Positions 1-9,708 of a DNA stretch of 64,000 bases are shown here, one piece after another. This DNA comes from Forficula auricularia. Lineage: Eukaryota; Arthropoda; Insecta; Dermaptera; Forficulidae. The translations under genes and the position numbers were made by a program. The notes under the pieces were generated by a model. It ran no database searches. It worked only from the letters and a program-made list of their open reading frames with translations, and was not told the DNA's origin. Where the stretch lies: assembly GCA_024734495.1 (NCBI GenBank), contig JALMQS010000030.1, positions 13,618,378 to 13,682,377 on the forward strand, written 5' to 3'. Each line of letters opens with the position of its first letter. Position 1 is the stretch's first letter.

Positions 1-274
1 TAATGAGATTAAAAGCTGATAAGATTTTGGCTGAAATCGGATTTAGATAGGATAAGGGGGGGGGGGGGGGTTAAATATTTGAACCCTTTTTCTGAATTGG
101 ACCGAACCACAGTTAGCCTTTAAGGCCTTAGGGAACTATCATTTCAAAAATAAGCTTCCTAAAACGACAGGAGTGCAGGTGTATGGTGAATTCATGAGAT
201 GGCCACATCACATATTTTTTTAATATTATTAATTCCTAACAAATCTTTATCCTATTATTATTTATTTTTTTCAG
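1..274. other. Intron sequence before the first exon in the window
   Basis: AT-rich non-coding sequence with a poly-G run near 57-70. It ends in a T-rich tract and the AG at 273-274 that serves as acceptor for the exon starting at 275. No other feature was recognised. Confidence 0.6.
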
Positions 275-500
275 TCACAAGAATTAGCCGAGTTTAGTGC
301 ATTAGAGGAAGAAGCTTCCCGATCAGTGTTTCGTGATCAAACAGAAAAGGAGGCGAATGATTTAGAGGCTCATTTGGAAACATCTCAAAGGCGAATGAAT
401 GAACTAGAGAGACAACAAAATCAAGTTGCCCACGCAACTGCTAGTGAAGTGGCATCGCTTCAAGCACGCAGATCTGATTATCTACAACGACTTCAACAGA
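275..500 (+). CDS. Internal exon, coiled-coil segment (PHLDB/LL5-like gene)
   Basis: The acceptor is TTTTTTTCAG at 265-274 and the donor is GTAAAG at 501. Only one frame is open, starting at phase 0 on base 275. It begins SQELAEFSALEEEASRS and ends in SDYLQRLQQ plus one base, so the exon leaves in phase 1. The roughly 75 residues are rich in E, Q, R and L with heptad spacing (ALEEEA, DLEAHLETSQRRMNELE), which indicates a coiled coil. The family call rests on this exon together with the downstream ones, above all EVRAQWE in the fourth exon, and is from memory. Another long coiled-coil protein is possible. The phase-1 exit does not match the phase-0 frame that opens at 1840; see findings. Confidence 0.8.
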
Positions 501-853
501 GTAAAGATTAAAAGAATTTAATATTCCAATAAGATTCGTGTTACAATATAAGAATTTAACAATTATAATTTCTCGAGAATATGATAAAATAATAATTAAT
601 AAATTAAACGATAATTTTTTCACTGACACATAGAGGAATAGGGAATCTTTATATTATTAAATAAATGTTTGATTATTTATTTTATTAAGTGAATATAGTC
701 GTTATTAAAAAAACATTCATAAGACTATGTCCTAAAAATTTAAATAAAACCTATTTTATTTTGTCCTAGTTTGTCCTAGTTAAAATATGACGCCCTATTA
801 CTTGCTAAAATATTCTAAATTGATAAGATTTTTAATATTTCTAATTAAAAAGA

Positions 854-888
854 CTGATGATGAAGGTCAAACCTTCAAAGCTATAGTC
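854..888 (+). repeat. Decayed hammerhead-like motif
   Basis: CTGATGA at 854-860 is followed by a hairpin (TGAAGGT, CAA, ACCTTCA) and ends in CTATAGTC at 881-888. The expected GAAAC box reads CAAAG, so the catalytic core is broken. Flanking sequence (CTAATTAAAAAGA upstream, AT-rich TTAATATACATATTTATTAATA downstream in two parts) recurs near 19880 and 19965-20040. It is therefore a dispersed repeat and not a chance motif. Confidence 0.5.
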
Positions 889-1148
889 TCAAACACGTTA
901 ATATACATATTTATTAATATGAAATTTAAATACCATAGCTTGGTGCGTACTGGATATGTTAATTTTTAAAGAAGGATGAATAAAATTGTGAAAAAAGTGG
1001 TGGTTTCCACTGAAGAAGAGATGCATTTGTGCTCTTAAAATATTTGGATTAACCACTTGAATTAATAAAAAATTACTGAAAAGAAGTAGTTGAATTTTAT
1101 TCATTCTCCTTTAAAAAAAATGCATATTTATAAGTAGGTTATATATAA

Positions 1149-1456
1149 GGCAGTTCATAAATTATTTAAATTTTATTCGAATTCCGACGTTTCGGAGACT
1201 TTTTTTTCTCTCCTTCTTCAGGGTATTGAATAGTTATTGATTGGTGAGTATAACTCGGTTCCCATTAGTCTCCTGGAATTTAAATTTTATTCAAATTCCG
1301 ACGTTTCGGAGACTTTTTCTCTACTTCTTCAGGTTGTCTCTCCTGGGAACCGAGTTATACTCACCCATCAATAACTATTCAATACCCTGAAGAAGGAGAG
1401 AAAAAGTCTCCGAAACGTCGGAATTTGAATAAAATTTAAATAATTTATGGACTACC
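1149..1456. repeat. Foldback element with three hammerhead-like cores
   Basis: The outer arms are inverted copies (GGCAGTTCATAAATTATTTA on the left, its near complement ending GGACTACC on the right). The right arm holds CTGAAGA (1387-1393), a perfect 5-bp hairpin GGAGA/TCTCC, and GAAACGTC (1412-1419). The left arm carries the same motif on the minus strand (1186-1221). A third, partial minus copy sits in the middle (1300-1332). The arms also share 'gggaaccgagttatactcac' with its complement. It is non-coding. Confidence 0.75.
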
Positions 1457-1839
1457 TTTCAATATAATCTATTTATTTCGTATACCAAATATAAATATTA
1501 TGATTATTTGCATTAAGCAGAGGACAACCTCATTGATTTCTCTTTATAAAATAATCTTCTTTAGGAGATTATATACAATTTCTTAATCGTATTTAACTTA
1601 ATAATAGGAATTACAAATATTAAAAATATGAAAAAATAATTTAATTTCGAATTAATTTAATAATTTTATTTTTCTACCTTTTTAAGTCAGGGCTAAATTA
1701 AATAAAAACAAAAAATTCTTAATTGTTTTCGATCTATTTTTTTTTTTACTTTATTTTTTTTAATAATATATTGCTAATTGTATCATGTGAAGTCTTTAGT
1801 GATTTATATCTTGATAATTGTATTTGTATTTCTTTTTAG

Positions 1840-1938
1840 GAGACGGCCCGACTTCAATTGGTTGAATCACGCCTTTCTTCTTTAGGCGAGAATGATGTCA
1901 ATAACAGTCCGGACAATACCTCTGATTGCGACGATATG
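1840..1938 (+). CDS. Internal exon with two possible acceptors (PHLDB/LL5-like gene)
   Basis: The donor GTAATG at 1939 follows GAC GAT ATG. From acceptor TTTTTAG|G (1839/1840) the frame is open at phase 0 for 33 codons: ETARLQLVESRLSSLGEN, then NNSPDNTSDCDDM. The first half looks like a coiled coil and the second half is acidic and Ser/Asn-rich. A second strong acceptor, CTTTCTTCTTTAG at 1873-1885, would start the exon at 1886. It would then accept the phase-1 donor at 500 and keep the same reading frame (S, then ENDVNNSPDN). The exit is phase 0 and matches the exon at 5460. Which acceptor is used is not decidable here. Confidence 0.7.
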
Positions 1939-2059
1939 GTAATGAATTATTCATGAAGACTTACTAATATACATAAAGATTTCCCTTTGATATTTTTTTA
2001 TTTAATTTGGTGATTTTGAATTCTTATCACTAAGCATTAAATTTGTGAAATCTTTTTCA

Positions 2060-2190
2060 AGACTTGGTACGCTCACGGAAGATCTAAAATTAGAGAGTCC
2101 AAAATCTAATCAGTCCTCCTCATTAGAAAACATTTTAGAACCAAAACGAAGTTTTTACGTCTCTCTGGTTATCAGAATCCAGACACACAG
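2060..2190 (-). repeat. Dispersed AT-rich repeat fragment, reverse copy
   Basis: On the minus strand this reads as 'ttttggttctaaaatgttt', then 'ctgattagattttgg', then a Ctcta/Attttagatct tail. It matches the family seen at 6040-6260, 36225-36430, 52280-52470 and 57060-57600. It is non-coding and the family is unassigned. Confidence 0.5.
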
Positions 2191-2254
2191 AAAGAAAGAA
2201 AATCATCGTTGAAAGGGATTTTTCTTTACGATTCAGATATTTTTAGACACAATA

Positions 2255-3067
2255 AGAAATAAATTGGCATGTTCTGATGTGGCCATCCACATGAATTTAT
2301 CATACACCCTGGCCCCTATCTTATATTTAATATTTAATAAAAAAATTTATAATCATGTAGGGGGATTAGTTTTTTGCATTTTTAGACTACTGGGGGCTCA
2401 CTGATTATGTATACAAAATTTGGTTAGTTTGGTACAAGGACCTGGATTTCCATTTTTAACCCCCCCCCCATTTGAGCGGTTAGTTTTTGAATTTTTAGAC
2501 TTCTAGGGGCCCACTGATTATGTATACGAAATTTGGTTGAATTTGCTCAAACGGCCTAGATTTTCATTCCCCCCCCCCCCCCCCGAATTTTGGTCCCAGA
2601 AAAAAAAATATTTTCTTTATTATAGGTTCATATTATATTATTTCATTTTTTTTGTTCTTTTAGTTTGAAAATATTATAATTTTAGTTTTGAACTCCACCC
2701 CTTAATTTTGGGTTGATATGCACCAAAATCTAATCAGCTCTTAATTTCAATGCACCAAAACTCCGTGTGAAATTTGGTTTTGATATTCACACTATTTTTT
2801 GAGCTAGCTCGTCCACCCCAATTTGGTAACGCACAGACTGACAGACTGACTAACTAACGTACTAACAGACATTTTGACAAAACAGTAATTATTTCGAAAA
2901 ATATAATTTTTTCGATGTTCACTTATTAGCGCTTTTTTGTAGACCGAAATGCCGCTCAATTTTTTGAATCAAAATAGTTTCAGCCGTTTTTGAGATATTT
3001 CAAAAAAACGAAGCAAAAAAAACACTTTTTACAAGCACTATTACAATACTTGACCATACCCTGTATG
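2255..3067 (+). repeat. Poly-C-bearing dispersed repeat, interrupted by a hAT element
   Basis: It contains two C-homopolymer tracts (about 2460-2469 and 2571-2584) and the phrases 'attatgtatacaaaatttgg', 'caaaatctaatcagctcttaa', 'tttttcgatgttcactta' and 'agccgtttttgagatattt'. It ends 'tgaccataccctgtatg', where the hAT element begins. The tail resumes after the hAT (5122: cctgtttggtaaagtaaaaa). Related copies are at 40075-41125, 59040-59400 and 61700-62590. It is probably a non-autonomous element or a LINE tail. No ORF was seen. Confidence 0.6.
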
Positions 3068-3332
3068 CAGTGGCGATTTAAGTCAATATAAGGCCCAAGG
3101 CGCAAAAAAAAATTAGGCCCCGGATAACAAAAATGTCTTTGGAAATTAATTAATAGGTATTATAAATATAAAACGTAATTTTAATTACTTACATGTAATT
3201 TATTAATCTTATTTTTATGTTTCAACAATTTATAATATTGTACTATATATTATAATATAATAATTATTAACATTATAATTATATGTGTATTTTTATAGAT
3301 TTTCCTTTAGCGAATTTCTCAATAATAAGCTC

Positions 3333-3566
3333 TCAATTCAAACTATTTAATAGTTCGTCTTCAATATAAATAGTAGATAAATAATTTAACCTATTTTCAG
3401 AAATTTTATTTCTAACGTAATTTTTTAATCTTTTTAAAGCAGAAAAAGAGCGCTCCCCTGAAGCATTCGATATTGGCAATGTCATCAAAATTTTTAAAAT
3501 AATTTGGACATTAGGGAATGTTGCTTTTAAATGCAAAGCCTTTTGATATATTTGAGAAATATTCAA
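3333..3566 (-). pseudogene. hAT transposase C-terminal dimerisation domain fragment
   Basis: The 77-codon frame reads LKILMTLPISNASGERSFSA, then LKRLKNYVRNKISENRLNYL, and ends in DELLNSLN. The pattern LP-S-A-ERSFS-LK-IK-YLR-(M)-E-RL is the C-terminal dimerisation region of hAT transposases and their domesticated ZMYM/FAM relatives. The catalytic part is missing or unrecognisable upstream, so this is a dead fragment belonging to the element at 3068-5121. Confidence 0.85.
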
Positions 3567-4049
3567 CTTTTCCAGAGAGTCGTCTTGTTACTGCTTTAAA
3601 AACAGTAAAAATTATGATTATTTTAAACTATATCTAAAGAAAGTCTTTGCTAGGCTTAATAGACTAGGAAAGCGATGATATCACGTTAACCAGTTCTCTT
3701 TAAAAACTAACTTAGAGCTTTATTTAAAATATCTTTTTTTTTTAATTTATTAAAAAAATAGAAAAGAAATTTTAAAAGATTTTTTAATGGAAAGTGATCA
3801 ACAAAGTATTAATGTAAAAGACTTCTCAATAGATATTTAATTTTTCCTTTATTATAAGGTCTTTTTTTATATAAATATTTAAATTAATACTTTGTTATCA
3901 ATTATCGTTGAAAAATAATATCTAATAATATCGGGTGTTTTTTTTTAGAGGTATAGAACTTCGAATTGAAATAAAACACAAGAAAATCGTTTTAATGTCC
4001 ATCAATTTGGCTTTGATTGGAAGGATAATTTTATGCCATTAATGTTTAA

Positions 4050-4647
4050 ATATGATTTCGGGCATGTGGCCGCCGCGAGCTGGCTCGAATAAATCCAATT
4101 CTACAGGTCCAATTTTCAACCACTTTTTCGAGCATATGGGGCCGTATGTTGGCAATAACGCCACGAATGTTGGCTTCCAAGTCCCCTAACGTTTCTGGTT
4201 TGTTGGCGTAGACGAGCATTCGACTTCACATATCCCCAAAGAAAATAATCCAATGGTGTCAAATCACACGATCTTGGTGGCCAATTGACAGGTCCGCTCG
4301 CGAAATTATGCGCTCATCGAATGTGACGTGCGCTGTGTGGCATGTAGCGCCGTCTTGTTGGAACCACAACTCATCCACATTCATGCCATCCAATTCGGGA
4401 ACAAAATAGTCGAGTTATCATGGCTCTATACCGGTCTCCTTTAACGGTAACTGACTCTCCAGCATTATTTCGGGAAGAAGTATGGCCCAATGACTCCACC
4501 AGCCCATAGAGCACACCAAACAGTCAGTTTTTGTGGATGTAATGGCGTCTCAAGGGTCTCATGTGGATTCTCTTCACTCCAAATGCAGCAATTTTGCTTG
4601 TTGACGTAGCCAACATTCGTGGCGTTATTGCCAACATACGGCCCCAT
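4050..4647 (-). pseudogene. Mariner-like transposase, C-terminal half, broken
   Basis: The minus-strand reading gives NVGYVNKQNCCIWSEENPHE, then PLHPQKLTVWCALWAGGVIG, PYFF, then with frame breaks WPPRSCDLTPLDYFLWG, then RPHAR near the end. WCALWAGGVIGPYFF, the following FQQDGA-type region and 'DLTPLDYFLWGY' are hallmarks of insect mariner/IS630 transposases (DDE/D catalytic core). Stops and frameshifts make it non-functional. Confidence 0.85.
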
Positions 4648-4743
4648 ATGCTCGAAAAAGTGGTTGAAAATTGGACCTGTAGAATTGGATTTATTCGAGC
4701 CAGCCGCGGCGCCACATGCCCGAAATCATATTTAAACATGTAA
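4594..4743 (+). pseudogene. Inverted second copy of the transposase C-terminus
   Basis: On the + strand the frame reads VANIRGVIANIRPHMLEK, then VVENWTCRIGFIRASRGA, then TCPKSYLNM and a stop. This is the usual end of the mariner-type transposase. The same residues are encoded on the minus strand at about 4050-4180. The right arm of the element is therefore a flipped duplicate of its left, 3', end. Confidence 0.8.
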
Positions 4744-5129
4744 TGGCATAAAATTATCCTTCCAATAAAGCCAAATGTGATGGACATTAAAACGATTTTC
4801 TTTGTGTTTTATTTCAATTCGAAGTTCTATGCCTCTAAAAAAAAAACACCCTCTATTTGGAACAAAAATAACTATTGAATTATGTTATTTGTCTTTTTAC
4901 ATAAAATTGATAGCTACACCTAATATGAGAAGAAATATAATGTTACAGGAAACATTAAAATAATGATTGAATTTCATAAGTCAATTGATAAATTTTTTAT
5001 AAAAATGAAATGAAATTGAATGAAATTTTATATCACGATCAAAATTAATATGATAATCAATTTTGGGGGCCCGCATAATCGACAGGTGTCCCTAGTGCGC
5101 CTTGCTTATGATCCGCCACTGCCTGTTTG

Positions 5130-5459
5130 GTAAAGTAAAAAACTCAGCGAATTCAATAGTAGGGTCGCTTGCGGCGAAGCCTACCTCCCAGGCGTAGTAC
5201 GAAAAATCTACATTATAAATATTTATTTCTTCAATCGCGATAATACAAAGTGTTAGCCATAACGAACCATATAATAATCTAATAAAAGGAATTATTTTTA
5301 TTTTCATTATTTACCTATTCCATTTTTTTCATCAAACTTTTTATAAAAGCATTTAATGAAAGTCATGATTCTACCACCAATCAGTATAATTTTTAAAATA
5401 ATAACACATTCACATTTACTAAGAAACAAGAAATTATTTTTATTTTTATTTTTTTTAAG
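5130..5459 (+). other. Intron 2 remainder
   Basis: The tail of the poly-C repeat is followed by AT-rich sequence ending in the T-rich acceptor (TTTTTTTTAAG at 5449-5459). The whole intron is 1939-5459. No RNA or coding feature was recognised in this part. Confidence 0.5.
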
Positions 5460-5649
5460 GTGGATGGAGTTAATGGTAAAGAATATGGAGGTTTATTGGG
5501 TGCAGCCGATCAAGAACGAATCAGTCGAGTGACGGCTACTTCACCTTTAGATGTTACTGCTGGTCCACCTGGAATCGATGGTGGCAGAAGAACTCTTGAG
5601 TCGCTTATAGCTATTGAACGAAAACGACATCAACATCTTGCTGAACAAG
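5460..5649 (+). CDS. Internal exon (PHLDB/LL5-like gene)
   Basis: The acceptor AAG is at 5457-5459 and the donor is GTATAT at 5650. It enters at phase 0, matching the exit of 1938, and leaves at phase 1 (final partial codon G). It encodes about 63 residues: VDGVNGKEYGGLLGAADQ, ERISRVTATSPLDVTAGPPG, IDGGRRTLESLIAIERKR, HQHLAEQ. A Gly/Pro linker leads into a helical region (RTLESLIAIERKRHQHLAEQ) that continues into the next exon. Confidence 0.85.
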
Positions 5650-6039
5650 GTATATCTAAAATTAAACAAAAAAAAAAAATTAAATTAGTAATAGAGTAGC
5701 TGAGTTTTTAATTTTTTTAGTTTCGAAAGCCTTTTCTCATTTTCACTTGAATTTTTAGTCCTAAAATAATGATAAATAAAATATTAATGCGAAATATCAA
5801 TGAATTTGAAGATGAAGATAAAACCTTCGAAACTAAACTATTAACCTAAAGGGAATGAGTTAGTTTGCAATGAAACTTTTGTCAATGATAGAGAGTTAAA
5901 AGTTTTTGTAGTTAAAAAAATTAACAATGGGCCGAAATTTAATGAGTTTTTCAAACTAATGATTATTACTCGGTACTGGATGTACTAGTATTGAATTCAC
6001 ACGAAAATTTTCAATGTTTGCTCATTAAGTTTAAAAATG

Positions 6040-6260
6040 TCTGAAACATGGAGAAAAAGCATTTTCAAACATTATTTTTTTCGGTTTGTCTGTATGTCTG
6101 TATCTTAATGATTCACATGATAATTAAAAGTGGAAGAGAGGTCGTTCTTGTGGTAAAATATTTGTATTTCCGATGCGGAGAACTGATTAGATTTTGGGCT
6201 TTCTAGCTTTAGAACTTATGGATCAAAAATGGAAAAAAATTTAATTTTTTTGATGATTTT
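6040..6260 (+). repeat. Dispersed AT-rich repeat (unassigned family)
   Basis: It contains 'cattttcaaacattattt', 'ggtaaaatatttgtattt' and 'ttagattttgggctttctag'. Near-identical phrases occur at 57060-57200, 57430-57600, 36225-36430, 52280-52470 and, reversed, at 2060-2190. No coding potential was seen. Confidence 0.5.
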
Positions 6261-6329
6261 ATCGAGATTTATATCCGTTTCTATTGTAAAAAATAATAAA
6301 CAAAATAATAGGTAGCTTATAGTATCATA

Positions 6330-6372
6330 AATTGGCTGATGGCTAGAAGGGCCGAAAAGTAAAAAAAAAAAC
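6330..6372 (+). repeat. 3' tail of the tRNA-type SINE
   Basis: 'aaattggctgatggctagaa' followed by 'gggccgaaaagt' and an A run matches the 3' end of the SINE at 8397-8577 ('ccttatggctagaaaggcc', 'gaaaagcc', poly-A). Only the tail is present. Confidence 0.55.
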
Positions 6373-6764
6373 AGGTATCTTTTAAATTACCATTTAAAAA
6401 ATATTTATTTTTTAAATAAATTTTAATTTAGGAGAATACACGGTATGGTTTGGAGGCTGAAAAAATATATAATTGAAAAAGCGGTCATTAACTAATCCTA
6501 TTATAAAGGAAATACAGACAAAATTTATTAATTAATTGGTAAGGTCTTGCGGGTGGCTAGCTACATCAGTTTATTGTAACTAGAAACATGGTAAAACTTT
6601 TAACAATCTTTAACTTGAAAAATATGATCTCAAATAAATGAAACTAATTACAATCAAAATAAAGAGGTAATTTTAAATTTTATTTAATTTTTATAAATAT
6701 AAATTCCAATTTACGTTCTTTACCAAAGCACGAATGACAGATTTTGTATCTGTTATATATATTT

Positions 6765-7790
6765 TACTAGCTGCAAGGCCCGACTTCGGCGGCCCCCTGA
6801 ACCCCAACCCACGAACCCCACCCTCACACTCCTCTCCCACCCACCACCCCCCGAAACCCACCGAGCACCCCCGCACCATGCACCCGTGCCTGCCCCCCGC
6901 CCCCACCCCGGACCCCCACCCCGTACCACCCCACTACGCCACTGGACCCTCACTTGAACCCTTACTCCAGCAACCCTGCACCCCCCGTGCCCCCCCCCCC
7001 CGTGCCCTCCACCCCCGCCTAGCCCCCTGGACCTCCTGCTCCACCTCCTGCACCCTATACTCCTTCACTACACCCCCATTGGACCCCGCGCACCCCATGC
7101 CCTAACCCACCCCCACTCCACCCCCGCACCCAGTTTTTGCATTTCTAGCCTTCTAGTGACCAGTATACAGATTATGTATACAAAATTTGGTTGAGTTTGA
7201 ACCAAGAGCAAGAATTTTCATTTTTTGCCCCCCCCCCCCCCTTGGATGGTTAGTTTTTGCATTTCTAGCTCTCTAGAGGCCCACAGATTACGTATACAAA
7301 ATTTGGTTGAGTTTGCACCACCAAGGGCAAGAATTTACATATTTTCAACCCCCCCCCCCCTCTTCAAGAGGTTTTTTTGGGGAATTTTTTTAAACAAAAG
7401 TTGTCAGGAATTACATCCGCTACAACTTTGCTCATTATAAAATTTGCCGTAGAGTTAATAGTTTAGGAGTTATTTGATAATTTTCAATTGTGCGCTCCCA
7501 AACCCCCTTTTGGGGTCAAAATATCAAAACGTTATATAGCTAAAAACGCAAGTTAGCAGACATCTGATTCAAATATGAAATTTCATAATAATCCCTTCAG
7601 CAGTTTTGATGTGAATCGTGAGCAACTTTTCGCGGAAACCCCGGAAACATACAGACATACATACATACAGGAATTTTGTTGAGGGTCTTTTCGTTCATAA
7701 CTTTGCTTGAAACGTGTGCAACCAAAATTTGGCGTGATTTGGAGCAATCTACAGACAAAATCTTAATTTTAAATATATAGATTTAATCTA
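6765..7790 (+). repeat. GC/C-rich insect repeat, long copy
   Basis: It starts ACTAGCTGCAAGGCCCGACT and runs through about 350 bp of extremely C-rich, Pro-codon-like sequence. Two blocks of the poly-C family follow ('acaaaatttggttgagtttg'). It ends with 'acatacagacatacatacat', 'gatttggagcaatctacaga' and 'aaatatatagattt'. A shorter copy with the same start and end is at 10046-10337. Such 'CTAGCTG...AAGGCCCG' and 'acagacatacatac' ends are common in insect non-LTR or Helitron-like debris. The class is not settled. Confidence 0.6.
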
Positions 7791-7886
7791 AAAGGAAAAT
7801 ATTAGATTATGTAATTTTTTATAATAAATCCAATATTCAATTCCAGTAACATTTTAAGTCTGAAATAAATTTTTTATGAATTTTAG

Positions 7887-8154
7887 CCTCCCAAGTGATT
7901 GAAGAGGAAAGGAAACGTGTGTCAGCTATTAAGAAAAGAGTTCAGGACGAAGTTCGAGCCCAATGGGAAGCAGATCGGAGGTTTTCAATCAATGAAGAAG
8001 ATGCGCATCGCAATGGTATCTCAAACGACCAGCATCCGGCACAAAGACACTCATCTTTGAATGAACCTCAAAATAACTGTGATGTCAGCGTACACAGTCT
8101 TGGCTCCGAACCAAGTACTACGCTAACAACATCAAGTGAATTTATTCCTGAGAG
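7887..8154 (+). CDS. Internal exon with helical IEEERKR...EVRAQWE region (PHLDB/LL5-like gene)
   Basis: The acceptor is TTTTAG at 7881-7886 and the donor is GTGAGA at 8155. It enters in phase 1 (G from 5649 plus CC gives Ala) and leaves in phase 2. It encodes about 89 residues. The first third is a charged helix, SQVIEEERKRVSAIKKRV then QDEVRAQWEADRR. The rest is polar and disordered (HRNGISNDQHPAQRHSSLNE, SVHSLGSEPSTTLTTSS, EFIPE). I recall the IEEE-KRV...EV-AQWE block as typical of PHLDB/LL5 proteins upstream of their C-terminal PH domain. The PH domain itself lies beyond the window. Confidence 0.85.
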
Positions 8155-8396
8155 GTGAGAATCATGTTCAATCTAAATAAAAAAAAAAAAAAAAATTATG
8201 GGCACTCTTCTCTCTCCCGTGGGTCAAAATCCTGTCCCTTGTAAATTATTATTAAATCTAGAAACTTGAAATTAGATATGTGACTAGAATTTTTATTTTT
8301 TTATGCTATCTTGTATAGAAGAAATTGTTAGCCCAGTTGAATTATGTTATCTGTAAGTATGAATTTGTATATTATAGTTCGAATAAAGCTAATTCA

Positions 8397-8577
8397 GGGG
8401 GGTCAGGTAGGCTAGGGGTTAGCGTGTCAGCCTGCTAACCAAGTGGACCCGGGTTCGAATCGGACTCGATGCATCCGACTAAAACCTGACCCCGGGAGGA
8501 TAGAGACAAATTGAATAAAAAGTAATTACTATCGTAAATTGCCTTATGGCTAGAAAGGCCGAAAAGCCAAAAAAAAA
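8397..8577 (+). mobile_element. tRNA-derived SINE with target-site duplication
   Basis: It has a pol III A-box-like TAGGCTAGGGGTTAGCG and a B box GGTTCGAATC. A SINE body ends 'atggctagaaaggccgaaaa' with an A-rich tail. It is flanked by an 8-bp duplication, CTAATTCA (8389-8396 and 8578-8585). Reverse copies are at 17048-17229 and 36852-37030, with a tail fragment at 6330. It lies in the intron between exons 7887-8154 and 10609-10711. Confidence 0.9.
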
Positions 8578-8585
8578 CTAATTCA

Positions 8586-9700
8586 AAACCACTTTTCCTT
8601 TCGCTATATTACTATAACATCGTCCGGGCCGGATATCTCTATAATTTTTATTTTGACGCCTCATTCTTACTCTAAAAAGTTGCCTCTCGCATTCTGTCTG
8701 TAATTAAACCTTTGACTTAAAAATTTGTAAAATTCATGAAAGTAGCTTACCTTGAGGCGGAAACAGCTTTAAACAGCTTTAAACAGATAAAAAAGATGTA
8801 CTTTTTACATAATCCACCGCAGTAAGGTCCAGGTCTTTTAAAGCCCTATTAAACATGTTATCTGGATGCCTCAGTCGCACGAAACTGGCTCGTACTTGTC
8901 TTTTTTTTCATTTGGGATAAATGATCAAATACGTTGGTCAATTTATGGAAAAAAAAAATGTGAATAAATTAATACCTTAAGAAAAATTTATATCTTAGCC
9001 ATACTTATCTAACTTTACCTATGTTTATTTGTTTGTTTTTTTCTTGGCAAATAGCGGATTTCTTACTATATATATGTATTTGTGTTATCTAATCAATGTG
9101 ACACCCCCTCCCTTATCGCATTTGATAAGTCATTTCCTTATCGAAATAACTCCCAGTTCAATAGCACAAAGGATTGCTTTCTCAGCTAGTTATATTATTA
9201 ATTAATGAGCTGTGTCTGGACCAAGTGTAGGTAAGGGAAGCCTATTGATGTACTATTTTTGAATGAAATTCGTAGACACTATTTTTTTTCTTTCTCAAAG
9301 TTGTTTTTTCCTTTATAATTTTCTCGAAATGTAAATTTTTTGTTGTTCTTTCTGAATAATAATATCTATTTTAAATTAACTCCTGAATTAGTATTTAAAA
9401 ATTACAAAATTTTGAGTTTTTTAATAATGTAGCAATATAATTTTAAAATTGAAACATTAAATTATTTCATAAAATTCAAAAAAGCTTAGGTATTTAATTT
9501 AATTATTTTTCGGAACAATAAATGTCTAGAATTTCTTAAGACTAAACATCGCAAAATATATGGTATTTTTTCTGCCTTATAAAAATTTAGAATTATTTTA
9601 TTTAGAAACTTCTTTCTGTGTTTATCTATCCAGATTATTCAAAATTATTCTTATTAAAATACTTTATTGTATCTATTTTAGGAGTAATAAAGTAGACTTA
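8586..9700. other. Intron sequence without recognised features
   Basis: AT-rich. It has a short direct repeat 'aaacagctttaaacagcttt' near 8760 and no coding, RNA or transposon signature that I could support. Confidence 0.5.
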
Positions 9701-9708
9701 AAATATTA

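Larger units (their letters stand above)
501..1839 (+). other. Intron 1 (about 1.3 kb)
   Basis: AT-rich intron between the donor at 501 and the acceptor AG at 1838-1839. It contains a decayed hammerhead-like repeat (854-888), a foldback element (1149-1456) and a short dispersed-repeat fragment around 1520-1550 that shares 'gcagaggacaacctcattga' with sequence near 21410. A micro-exon could hide here, because the flanking exon phases do not match if the 1840 acceptor is used. I could not identify one. Confidence 0.6.
3931..4853. mobile_element. Snapback mariner-like (Tc1/IS630) element nested in the hAT
   Basis: The ends read TCGGGTGTTTTTTTTT and, complemented, GAGGGTGTTTTTTTTT. TA dinucleotides flank both (3929-3930 and 4854-4855). 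About 240 bp at each end are inverted copies (3931-4175 against 4615-4853). Both arms include transposase C-terminal coding sequence and not just short terminal repeats. The middle holds further transposase sequence on the minus strand. The transposase N-terminal half has been replaced by an inverted duplicate of the 3' end. Confidence 0.8.
3068..5121 (-). mobile_element. hAT-family DNA transposon relic, about 2.05 kb
   Basis: The left end is CAGTGGCGATTTAAG and the right end complements to CAGTGGCGGATCATAAG. The flanking 8 bp are cctgtatg (3060-3067) and cctgtttg (5122-5129), a 7/8 target duplication that fits hAT. Inside, on the minus strand, lies a piece of hAT transposase (3333-3566). A mariner-like element (3931-4853) has inserted into it. 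The host site lies inside the poly-C repeat family, giving the order poly-C repeat, then hAT, then mariner. Confidence 0.8.

Noticed and set aside
5092..5307. 71-codon minus-strand frame
   Set aside because: It spans the hAT terminal repeat and AT-rich intron and has no domain.
6734..7105. 123-codon proline-rich open frame
   Set aside because: It lies in the C-rich core of a dispersed repeat. The composition alone produces Pro/Thr/His codons, and similar frames occur in the 10046 copy.
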